A DNA stretch of 64,000 nt, from NCBI RefSeq assembly GCF_900111175.1, contig NZ_FOGI01000017.1, forward strand, positions 62,001 to 126,000, given 5' to 3'. The position numbers and the translations under genes are program-made. Position 1 is the stretch's first letter. Every line of letters begins with the position of its first letter. The stretch is from Actinokineospora terrae (lineage in GTDB: Bacteria; Actinomycetota; Actinomycetes; Mycobacteriales; Pseudonocardiaceae). Shown one piece after another: positions 26,533 to 33,370 of the stretch. The notes beneath the pieces were generated by a model, which saw nothing but the letters and a program-made list of their open reading frames with translations, had not been told where the DNA came from and made no database searches.

Positions 26533-26563
26533 CGCAGAACCCCGACGTGGTCGGGGTTCTGCG
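26533..26563 (-). terminator. rho-independent terminator of the methionine-salvage operon
   Basis: CGCAGAACCCCGA and TCGGGGTTCTGCG make a perfect 13-bp stem with a 5-base loop, followed on the minus strand by TTTTT. It lies 37 bases after the mtnD stop. Confidence 0.9.
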
Positions 26564-26599
26564 TGCGGTCGGTCGAGGAGCCGGTGGCGCTCCGCCCAC

Positions 26600-27172
26600 C
26601 TACGACCGCGCGGTGATCTCGTCGTAGGTGGGGAAGTGGTGGGCGATGGAGTTGTCGAGGAAGTTGGCGACCCAGCCGTTGTCGTCGTGGAAGAAGCGGA
26701 TGGAGACGTAGGCGGGGTTGGTGCCCATGTCGAACCAGTGCGTCGTGTTGGCGGGGACGCTGAGCAGGTCGCCCGCCTCGCAGAGGACGGCGTGGACCTT
26801 GCCGGCGATGTGCAGGTAGAAGATCCCGGAGCCGCGGGCGAAGAAGCGGTCCTCGTCGTCGTCGTGGGTGTGCTCCGACAGGAACTTGGCGCGGGCGGTG
26901 GCGGCGGTGGCGCGCCAGGCGTCGGTGTCCTCGGGGACCATGGTGACGGCGTCGACGAAGTGGTAGCCCTCGCGGGCGGAGACCTCGTCGACGTGGGTCT
27001 GGTAGGCCTTGATGACCTCGTCGGAGGTCGGCTCGGCGGGCAGGTCCACCAGCGGCCAGCGGGAGAAGCGCACGCCGAGAGCGCCGAGGGTCGACTCGAT
27101 CTCGGCCTCGTCGCGGGTGTTCGTCAGGACGGTGCCCGGGTCGTCGTCGGCCCAGATGGTCAGTTGGGTCAT
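26600..27172 (-). CDS. mtnD: acireductone dioxygenase
   Basis: A 190-residue cupin of the ARD family, oxidising the acireductone of methionine salvage to formate and 2-keto-4-methylthiobutyrate (Fe form) or to CO and 3-methylthiopropionate (Ni form). The metal ligands are visible: EHTHDDDEDRFF (two His and a Glu) and the distal His in NTTHWFDMG. The ATG is five bases after the mtnB stop, with AAGGGTGAG as binding site. It is the last gene of the operon, and a strong terminator follows. Confidence 0.94.
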   Translation of the reverse strand: MTQLTIWADDDPGTVLTNTRDEAEIESTLGALGVRFSRWPLVDLPAEPTSDEVIKAYQTHVDEVSAREGYHFVDAVTMVPEDTDAWRATAATARAKFLSEHTHDDDEDRFFARGSGIFYLHIAGKVHAVLCEAGDLLSVPANTTHWFDMGTNPAYVSIRFFHDDNGWVANFLDNSIAHHFPTYDEITARS

Positions 27173-27177
27173 GGGTC

Positions 27178-27780
27178 TCACCCTTCCGCGATGGCGGTCG
27201 TGAACCGCAGCAGCCACTCCAGGCACTCGGCGCGGTGCCTGGCCACGAGCAGGTCGTCCCCCCACACGTACACCCCGTGCCTGGCGACCACCAGTGCCGG
27301 GGTGGCCGGGTCGTACCCGGCCTCGAACGCGTCGCCGAGCACGGTCATGTCCTGGGAGTTCGGCACGACCGGGACGGTCACCAGGTCGTCGTGCGCGCGG
27401 CGGCCGAAGCCCTTGAGCATCTCCAGGTCGCGCAGCTCGATGCCGCCCGGCCAGCGCTCCGCCGCGACTACGGGGGCCAGCATGTGCAGGTGCACGACTG
27501 CACCGGCGCCCGCGACCGACGCGATCCGCGCGTGCAGCCCGGCCTCCGCGGACGGCCGCAGTCGCTGACCGGGCAACGCTTCCCCGGTGCCATCGATCTC
27601 GACCACGTCGTGCGCGGTCAGCTCACCCTTGTCCAAACCGCTCGCGGTTACCGCAAGACGCAGCGGATCACGGCCCAGCGTCACTGAGAGATTGCCGGAG
27701 GTGCCGCGCATCCAGCCCATGGCGGTGTAGCGGGCGGACTCGGCGGCCAGCGCCTGACCGGCGGTGACCAGGTCAGGCAT
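27178..27780 (-). CDS. mtnB: methylthioribulose-1-phosphate dehydratase
   Basis: A 200-residue class II aldolase-fold zinc enzyme, third step of methionine salvage after phosphorylation of MTR. Features: GWMRGTSGNLSV (phosphate loop), TASGLDKGEL, VVHLHML (zinc His pair), and VARHGVYVWGDDL with the third His near the C-terminus. The ATG overlaps the 3' end of mtnC by eight bases, indicating coupled translation. Confidence 0.93.
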   Translation of the reverse strand: MPDLVTAGQALAAESARYTAMGWMRGTSGNLSVTLGRDPLRLAVTASGLDKGELTAHDVVEIDGTGEALPGQRLRPSAEAGLHARIASVAGAGAVVHLHMLAPVVAAERWPGGIELRDLEMLKGFGRRAHDDLVTVPVVPNSQDMTVLGDAFEAGYDPATPALVVARHGVYVWGDDLLVARHRAECLEWLLRFTTAIAEG

Positions 27781-28495
27781 CGGGCACGATCCGGAAGTCG
27801 TCGAACGACTTCGCGACGCGGTGGTCACCGAAGTCCGCGTCCGCGTAGGGCTCACCGGCACGCGCCAGTCCTACCGTCTGCCACCCGGCCTCAGCGGCGG
27901 CGTCGAGCTCAGCGGGAACGTCCGACAGGAACACGATCCGTGGCGGGGTAGGTCCACCGATGCCCTCGGCGATGGCGGCGTAAGAGGCCGCTTCGCGCTT
28001 GGGGCCTGCGTTCACGGTGTCGAAGTGGTGGCGGAAGAGGGTCGTCAGGTCGCCCTCGGTCGTAGTGGAGAACGACGCGATCTGGCCCGCGACCGACCCA
28101 GACGAGAACACGGCCAGCTTCAGGCCCGCCTCGTCCCACCCGCGCAGCGCGGGGACGACGTCCGGGAAGTACTCCGAGACCAGGTCGCGGCGCGCGTAGC
28201 CGTCCTGCCAGATGAGCCCCTGCAGCTCCTTGAGCGGCGCGGCCTTGCGGTCGGCGGCCATCCACCCGTGCAGCACCGCCACCACCGCGGCCGTGTCGGC
28301 GTCGGCGGGCAACCCGGCCTCGGCCTTGACCCGCGCGACCGCGGCGACGACCACCGGGTCGGTCGGGTGCGCGTCGATCCACGGGCCGAGCCGGGGCCGC
28401 GCGTAGTCGTAGAGCACCACGTGGACGCCCGCGGTCGGCATCAGGGTGCCCTCGATGTCGAGCACTACCCACTGGGCGGACAGGGTGTCGGTCAC
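27773..28495 (-). CDS. mtnC: enolase-phosphatase E1 (HAD family)
   Basis: A 240-residue HAD hydrolase that enolises and dephosphorylates 2,3-diketo-5-methylthiopentyl-1-phosphate. The nucleophile loop is VLDIEGT (D13), with the Glu at Asp+2 typical of MtnC; later motifs are VFSSGSVAGQ (Ser, motif II), GPKREAASY (Lys, motif III) and IVFLSDVPAELDAA (motif IV). The GTG start follows GAGAGAGG. An 86-bp gap separates it from mtnA, the only appreciable gap in the operon. Confidence 0.94.
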   Translation of the reverse strand: MTDTLSAQWVVLDIEGTLMPTAGVHVVLYDYARPRLGPWIDAHPTDPVVVAAVARVKAEAGLPADADTAAVVAVLHGWMAADRKAAPLKELQGLIWQDGYARRDLVSEYFPDVVPALRGWDEAGLKLAVFSSGSVAGQIASFSTTTEGDLTTLFRHHFDTVNAGPKREAASYAAIAEGIGGPTPPRIVFLSDVPAELDAAAEAGWQTVGLARAGEPYADADFGDHRVAKSFDDFRIVPDA

Positions 28496-28581
28496 GGTGC
28501 CTCTCTCTGGACTGGGTGTCGCGGTGGGACGAGCCACGATCTCAGTGGCAACGGTTTTCAGCCAACACGGTACTGACGCCG

Positions 28582-29586
28582 CTAGCGGTGGTAGTCGGCC
28601 ACGGTGTCGGGGTCGAACGGGCCGCGGTCGGTGACGATCGTGGTGACGAACCGCGGCGGGGTGACGTCGAAGGCCGGGTAGTGCCCGCGCACCTTGTCGC
28701 TGGCGGTCCGCACGCCCAGGGTGTGCAAGACCTCGCTGCCGTCGCGGTACTCGATGGGGACGTCTGCGGCGGTGGGCGCGGCCTGGTCCGGCGCCTGGAC
28801 CTGGGCGAGGAACGGCACCCCGAAGGCGTGCGCGGCGACGGCGAGGCCGAGGGTGCCGATCTTGTTGACCACGTGCCCGTCCATGGTGACCCGGTCGGCC
28901 GCGGTGAGCAGCACGTCGACCGCCCCGCTCTGCAGCACGGACGCGCCCATGCCGTCGGTGATCAGCGTGGTGTCGACGCCCATCTCGGCCAGGGTCTCGG
29001 CGGTCAGCCGCGCTCCTTGCAGGTACGGGCGGGTCTCGGTGCAGAAGAACGACACGTCCTTGCCCAGCCGACCGGCGGCGGCGACGGTCTCGATGAGGTA
29101 CGCGTCCGCCCAGCAGTGCGTAAGAACGCGGGCACCGTCAGGGAGCAACTTGGCGCTGTACTCGCCTAGAGCCCGACTCTTGGCCCGGTAAGCCTCATCG
29201 CCCTTCACGGCTCCACGCGTGGCCGCGGCGACTAACTCCTCGCCGGTGATAGGACCGTCTACCTCCGCGAGGACCGCCGCTACGGCCTTGCGCAGGTGGT
29301 TGTTGGTCGCGCGGCTCGCGATAAGGCGCCCCCCGGCCCTGTCGAGCGCGGCGCGCGCGTCGGCGGGAGGTAGGTGCGCGGCGGCGCGGGCGGCTAGGAC
29401 CATGCCGAACAGCGCGGCGAAGTACGGGCCGGACGACTGGGTGACCATGTCCTCGATCGCTACCGCTACCTCGTCGACCGTCGCGCAACGCACCCAGACG
29501 CGTTCGAACGGGAACCGGCGGCGGTCGAGGATGGCGACGGCGTCGTCCTCGAGGACGACGCTCTCGTCCAGGGTCGGGCGAGCCAT
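28582..29586 (-). CDS. mtnA: methylthioribose-1-phosphate isomerase
   Basis: A 334-residue member of the eIF2B-alpha/MtnA family, isomerising 5-methylthioribose-1-phosphate to the ribulose. Catalytic Cys lies in VLTHCWADAYL and the catalytic Asp region in TAADRVTMDGHVVNKIGT; RPYLQGARLTAETL is also typical. HCWAD differs from the common HCNAG of MtnA, so a related sugar-phosphate isomerase is conceivable, but the surrounding mtnB, mtnC and mtnD support MtnA. A TTA codon (29235-29233) is present. The ATG overlaps the upstream stop by one base (TGATG). Confidence 0.9.
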   Translation of the reverse strand: MARPTLDESVVLEDDAVAILDRRRFPFERVWVRCATVDEVAVAIEDMVTQSSGPYFAALFGMVLAARAAAHLPPADARAALDRAGGRLIASRATNNHLRKAVAAVLAEVDGPITGEELVAAATRGAVKGDEAYRAKSRALGEYSAKLLPDGARVLTHCWADAYLIETVAAAGRLGKDVSFFCTETRPYLQGARLTAETLAEMGVDTTLITDGMGASVLQSGAVDVLLTAADRVTMDGHVVNKIGTLGLAVAAHAFGVPFLAQVQAPDQAAPTAADVPIEYRDGSEVLHTLGVRTASDKVRGHYPAFDVTPPRFVTTIVTDRGPFDPDTVADYHR

Positions 29587-30755
29587 CAGCTGTAGCCGTT
29601 CGGGGTCGGGTACTCACCGGTCAGCAGGTGCCTGCCGACCTCGGCGGCCTTGTAGACGGTCGGGTCGTGCAGGGTGAGCGTGCGGGCGTTGCGCCAGTAG
29701 CGGTCCATGCCGTGCCGGGCGCCGGTCGCGCGGGCACCGGTGAACTCGAAGAGCTTGCTGGTGATCTCCACGGCGAGCTCGGAGGTCACGACCTTGGCGT
29801 GCGAGATCCGGATGGACGTCTTGCCACGCTCGTCCGCTGTCAGCTCCAACCCGCGGGCATCGGCCTCGGCGAAAGCGGCTGCGGCAGCGTCAACGAGCAG
29901 GTCTGCGGCTTCGAGGCGGGAGAGCAGGCTGCCGTAACCGGCGAGCGCGTGCGGGTCGTCGACAGCGTGCTCGACGCCGGACGCGGGCCACGCGCGGGAA
30001 GTCTCACGGGTGTAGCGGGCGGCGTCGACCAGCGCGCCCCGGCCGATAGCTGCGAGCACGCGGCTGAGCACGAGCTGGAAGGCGAGCGGGGCGAGGGAGT
30101 CGCGCTGCGCCCGGGGGTCCGACTTGGCCGGTTGGGGGCCGAGGACGTCGTGCGCGGGGACGAACACGTCGGTGAACTCGACGCCGCCGCTGGCTGACAG
30201 GCGCTGCCCGAGGTTGTCCCAGTCGCCGAGGTACCGGATGCCCTGGGCCCGCGCGTCGAGGGTGAAGGTCAGCTTGCGGTCCCCGTGCGCGCCGCTGACC
30301 ACCAGCCGGTCGGCGACGCTGGCGCCGGTGGCGAAGAACTTGCGCCCGTTGACCAGGAGCCCGCCGTCCACATCGGACAGCACGAGCGCGTCGTCCCTCG
30401 GGTTGGCGACCCCGGCCCAGAACAGCCTGCCCTCGGCGGTCGCACGGTCCAGCTCCTCGGTCAGGTCGGGGCGCGCGAACAGTCTGGTCCGCCAGACGTG
30501 CAGGTAGTGGTAGCCGAGCAGGTGCCCCACGGACGCGTCGGCGGCGGCGACCTCGGCCAGCACGGCGTGCGCGGTCGCCCAGTCCTCGCCGTGCCCACCG
30601 TGCGCGACGGGGATCAGCAGGGGCAGCAGGCCGCTCTCGCGCAACAGGGCCACCTCGACCAGCGGCTCGGCGCCCTTGCGCTCCCGCTCCACGGCGTCCG
30701 CGGCCAGCCTCCCGGCCACCCCGCGCGCCACCTCGACCCACCGCTGCCGCCCCAT
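29586..30755 (-). CDS. SfnB/DszC-like flavin-dependent oxidoreductase
   Basis: A 389-residue acyl-CoA dehydrogenase-fold protein: helical N-terminus, a beta domain with GLLVNGRKFFATGASVADRL, then the C-terminal four-helix bundle with RATGARHGMDRYWRNARTLT. The catalytic Glu of true acyl-CoA dehydrogenases is not seen in its usual place, and the WRNARTLTLHDP tail is that of the DszC/SfnB monooxygenase group, which act on organosulfur compounds with FMNH2. It heads the methionine-salvage operon and overlaps mtnA by one base, so a sulfur substrate such as a methylthio metabolite is likely (inference). No flavin reductase is adjacent. Confidence 0.85.
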   Translation of the reverse strand: MGRQRWVEVARGVAGRLAADAVERERKGAEPLVEVALLRESGLLPLLIPVAHGGHGEDWATAHAVLAEVAAADASVGHLLGYHYLHVWRTRLFARPDLTEELDRATAEGRLFWAGVANPRDDALVLSDVDGGLLVNGRKFFATGASVADRLVVSGAHGDRKLTFTLDARAQGIRYLGDWDNLGQRLSASGGVEFTDVFVPAHDVLGPQPAKSDPRAQRDSLAPLAFQLVLSRVLAAIGRGALVDAARYTRETSRAWPASGVEHAVDDPHALAGYGSLLSRLEAADLLVDAAAAAFAEADARGLELTADERGKTSIRISHAKVVTSELAVEITSKLFEFTGARATGARHGMDRYWRNARTLTLHDPTVYKAAEVGRHLLTGEYPTPNGYS

Positions 30756-30817
30756 GACACCCCTCCGCTCTCCCCCGGGAGTATGCCGGTCCTCGGGAAG
30801 GCGACCGGCATGTGGGA

Positions 30818-31141
30818 TCAGCGGCTCCGGTAGGCCCGCTCCACCCTGGCCACCCGCACCTCGAACGCGTCATACCACCGCTCCCGCCCCCTGGCCCTGG
30901 TCGCGGCGTGCTCCGGCTGCTCCCGCCACCGCGCGATCGCCGCCTCGTCCTCGAAGTAGCTCACCGTGATCCCGAGCCGGTCCTGCCCCCGCGCGGAGTC
31001 GACCCCGAGGAACCCGGGCGTCGCGGCGACGAGCTCGAGCATCCGGTCGGCGGCCTCGTGGTAACCCTCGTCGTCAGGACTGAGGACAGAGGAGAAGATC
31101 ACCGCGTAGTAGGGCGGCTCGGGCGTGCTGGACAGCTCCAT
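30818..31141 (-). CDS. ABM-domain (antibiotic biosynthesis monooxygenase-like) protein
   Basis: A 107-residue dimeric alpha/beta-barrel type protein: YYAVIFSSVLSPDDEGYHEA, a central helix AADRMLELVAATPGFLGVDS, and ITVSYFEDEAAIARWREQPE then HAATRARGRERWYDAFEVRV. This is the ABM fold used by small cofactor-free monooxygenases and many stress proteins of unknown reaction. The ATG is used; it stands alone between the salvage operon and a DUF305 gene. Confidence 0.85.
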   Translation of the reverse strand: MELSSTPEPPYYAVIFSSVLSPDDEGYHEAADRMLELVAATPGFLGVDSARGQDRLGITVSYFEDEAAIARWREQPEHAATRARGRERWYDAFEVRVARVERAYRSR

Positions 31142-31270
31142 GAGGACAGTGAATCAGCGCCACCACACCCTGTCGCCCCGGTTCCGGCCGCGTGGCCTGA
31201 CAGGTTGGCTTCGCGTCGCACGAGGTCCGGCGGCATCGGGTTCACCACCCGGAGTCGGAGAAGACGCGGC

Positions 31271-31305
31271 AAGGCGGGCCCCGGATTCGGAGCCCGCCCT
31301 TGCCG
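31271..31305 (-). terminator. terminator after the DUF305 gene
   Basis: GCAAGGCGGGC and GCCCGCCCTTGC pair with one bulged C, 12 bases beyond the DUF305 stop on the minus strand. Confidence 0.65.
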
Positions 31306-31316
31306 TGCGTGCCTGC

Positions 31317-31958
31317 CTACTGCTGGTACTTGAGCAGCAGCTGGATCTGACCCGACCGCGACTTCACGACCTTGTCCGCGAACGCCTTGACCGGGGCGCT
31401 GGCGCCGTCCTTGCCCTCGGTGAGGGCGAACTCGACCGCGTTGTGCTGGTGGGCGGTGAGCAGGGCGATGAACTGCTTCTCGAACTCGGAGTCCGGGAGC
31501 TTGGCCAGGTCGGCCAGGGCGGCGGCGTCGGTGACCGGCATGCCGCCGTGGTGGGCGTGGGCGTTGGGGTCGGGGTTGACGTCGGTGGACTGCGACCACT
31601 CGGTCAGCCACTTCTTCATCTGGTCGAGTTCCTGCTCCTGGGTCAGCCGGATGGCGGCGGTCAGGTTGCGCAGGTCCTCGCGGATCGGGCGCTTGTCCGC
31701 GAGGTGGACCAGCTCGATGCCGCGGTTGTGGTTCGCCATGGCCATCTGCAGGAACATCACGTCGGCCAGGTTGTAGTCGCCGACGGCCGGGGCCGCACCA
31801 GAAGCGGAGGCTGGAGCAGGGGCGGGCGCTGACGCCGACGCGGGGGTGGTGGGGGCCAGTTCGTGGCCCGCGTGCCCGGTGTGCGCGGCGTCGTGGCCCG
31901 AGCCGCTGCAGCCCGCGAGCAGGGCGAAGCAGGCGGCGAGGATCAGCGGACGTTTCAC
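31317..31958 (-). CDS. DUF305 lipoprotein
   Basis: A 213-residue exported lipoprotein. Signal with lipobox LLAGC (Cys near residue 17), a His/Ala/Pro-rich linker (SGHDAAHTGHAGHEL), then the helical DUF305 domain: DVMFLQMAMANHNRGIELV, a Met/His-rich centre with NAHAHHGGM, and the second half-repeat FIALLTAHQHNAVEFA. The many His and Met residues, as usual in DUF305, suggest metal (copper) handling at the cell surface, not proven. The GTG start follows GAGGAGA. It lies just downstream of the LPMO gene, a copper enzyme, but a terminator separates them. Confidence 0.88.
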   Translation of the reverse strand: MKRPLILAACFALLAGCSGSGHDAAHTGHAGHELAPTTPASASAPAPAPASASGAAPAVGDYNLADVMFLQMAMANHNRGIELVHLADKRPIREDLRNLTAAIRLTQEQELDQMKKWLTEWSQSTDVNPDPNAHAHHGGMPVTDAAALADLAKLPDSEFEKQFIALLTAHQHNAVEFALTEGKDGASAPVKAFADKVVKSRSGQIQLLLKYQQ

Positions 31959-31981
31959 GGCGGTCTCCTCGGGAGACGGGG

Positions 31982-32015
31982 ACCCGGCCCGGGCCCGCCG
32001 AGGCCCGGGCCGGGT
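31982..32015 (-). terminator. terminator between LPMO and DUF305 genes
   Basis: ACCCGGCCCGGGC and GCCCGGGCCGGGT form a perfect 13-bp stem directly after the LPMO stop. Confidence 0.75.
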
Positions 32016-32020
32016 GGCCA

Positions 32021-32800
32021 TCAGTTCTTCGCCCAGAGAGCCGGGGTGCTGGAGGGCTCCCAGCCCGCGATCGCGGTGTGACCCTGCAGGCAGCGGTAAG
32101 AAGCACCGTTGTAGGTCACGGTCGCACCGGTGGCGTAGCTGGTGCCCGCGGCCCACGTGCCACTCTGCGGCGGAGTGGTCGTGGTGGTCGGCTGCGTGGT
32201 CGTCGTGGTCGGGCGGGTCGTGGTGGTGGTCGGCTGCGTGGTGGTGGTGGTCGGCTGGGTGGTCGTGGTCCCGCCGCCACCGCCGACCTGCAGGTCGACG
32301 CAGCTGTAGAAGGCCATCGCGGTGTCGGCGATGTTCCACACGGCCAGCAGCTTCACCCGGCCGGTCTTGCCGCCCAGGTTGACGGTGTGGCTCTTGGTGG
32401 CGCCCGGCTGCGCGCCGTTGTCGTTGAAGACAGCGACGCGCTCGCTGCCGATGAAGTACTCCCAGGTCGAGGTCGCGTGCCGGGCGGTGAGCGTCCAGGT
32501 GAAGTTCACCGAGTTGCCGACCGAGGCCGCGGGCCAGTTCTTCGAGTCGTCGTTGAGCTGCGCGAACTGGGAGAGCCCGCCGTTGCAGTTCTTCTGGCCC
32601 TTGGGGCCCTCGACGCTCTGCGGCTCGTAGATGACCGGGCCGCAGTTGCTGACCTTGCCCGCCGCGCAGTTGGCCTGGCGGCTGGGCGGGGTGCTGATGT
32701 ACCCGTGCGCCGAGGCCGGGCTCGCGGGCAGGGCGACCATCAACAGCGGGGCGATCGTCGCCCCGGCCGCTGCGACGGCGAAATTGCGCTTGTGCTTCAT
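32021..32800 (-). CDS. secreted AA10 lytic polysaccharide monooxygenase with CBM5/12
   Basis: A copper oxygenase that cleaves crystalline chitin (or cellulose) oxidatively. The signal peptide ends ASPASA and is followed by HGYISTPPSRQ, so the mature protein starts with the copper-brace His (H32). The second His lies in TARHATSTWEYFI, and the axial aromatic in AFYSCVDL. A Thr/Pro/Gln linker leads to a C-terminal chitin-binding module (TWAAGTSYATGATVTYNGAS to WAKN). At 259 residues it is complete. The promoter carries a DasR-type operator identical in core to those of the chitinase at 0.4 kb, so the two probably act together on chitin. Confidence 0.94.
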   Translation of the reverse strand: MKHKRNFAVAAAGATIAPLLMVALPASPASAHGYISTPPSRQANCAAGKVSNCGPVIYEPQSVEGPKGQKNCNGGLSQFAQLNDDSKNWPAASVGNSVNFTWTLTARHATSTWEYFIGSERVAVFNDNGAQPGATKSHTVNLGGKTGRVKLLAVWNIADTAMAFYSCVDLQVGGGGGTTTTQPTTTTTQPTTTTTRPTTTTTQPTTTTTPPQSGTWAAGTSYATGATVTYNGASYRCLQGHTAIAGWEPSSTPALWAKN

Positions 32801-32998
32801 AGTTGCGTGCTCCTCCACAGGAGTGGACGGCGTTTCCGCCGGTCGCCACGAAGCGACCGGCGCAGGGGTGGAAACGGGGAGCAGAGGGACGCCTGCCACC
32901 CGTCGGGCGTCGGCCGGACCCGGACGCCGGAGGGTTGGTGCTGGTCGAAGCGGTGGTGCGTCACAGCCCGGCACGCCGTCAATACGATGTAGCTGTGC

Positions 32999-33014
32999 TG
33001 TGGTCTAGACCATA
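32999..33014. promoter_or_regulatory. DasR-type operator (dre) upstream of LPMO
   Basis: A perfect 12-bp palindrome TGGTCTAGACCA at 33001-33012 matches the core of the DasR dre consensus. It lies 199 bp upstream of the LPMO start; the 5' leader or promoter between is not resolved. Confidence 0.75.
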
Positions 33015-33198
33015 AACGCGGGTCTGATCACCCGTCAAGACGAGGCCTACCGGCCAGGAGGCGGTAAATTCACACAACCGCCCCGATGTTTCAACCCCCG
33101 GTCAAGCGTCCGTACGGCGCATGCCATCACCACCTGGGCCGCGCGGGCGTCCGAGTGGACCACCGGTGGCCCGGCTGGACCATCCGGGCCGGACCATC

Positions 33199-33230
33199 GG
33201 CGTGGCGGGCGGCGTGGTGCCCGCCACGCC
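33199..33230 (+). other. stem-loop in the parE upstream region
   Basis: GGCGTGGCGGGC and GCCCGCCACGCC form a perfect 12-bp stem with an 8-base loop, 140 bp before parE, within the gene-free interval 33015-33370. No gene is supported in this interval. TACCTT (33283-33288) downstream of it is a possible parE -10 box, so the hairpin may mark the end of antisense or read-through transcription. Confidence 0.5.
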
Positions 33231-33370
33231 GCCCGCCCGGCGCGGTGCGCCACGGCTGTCGGGCCGGGCCGATACCCTCCGGTACCTTGGGACACCTGTT
33301 CGAGCGGCACCGGCCGCGCGGACGCCGAGCGCGGGCTCGGGGGCGACGACACCAGCGGGAGAACGACCCA

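Noticed and set aside
26600..30900. SAM or MTA-related riboswitch on the methionine-salvage operon
   Set aside because: The short region upstream of the first gene shows no SAM-riboswitch core such as the SAM-I or SAM-IV motifs.
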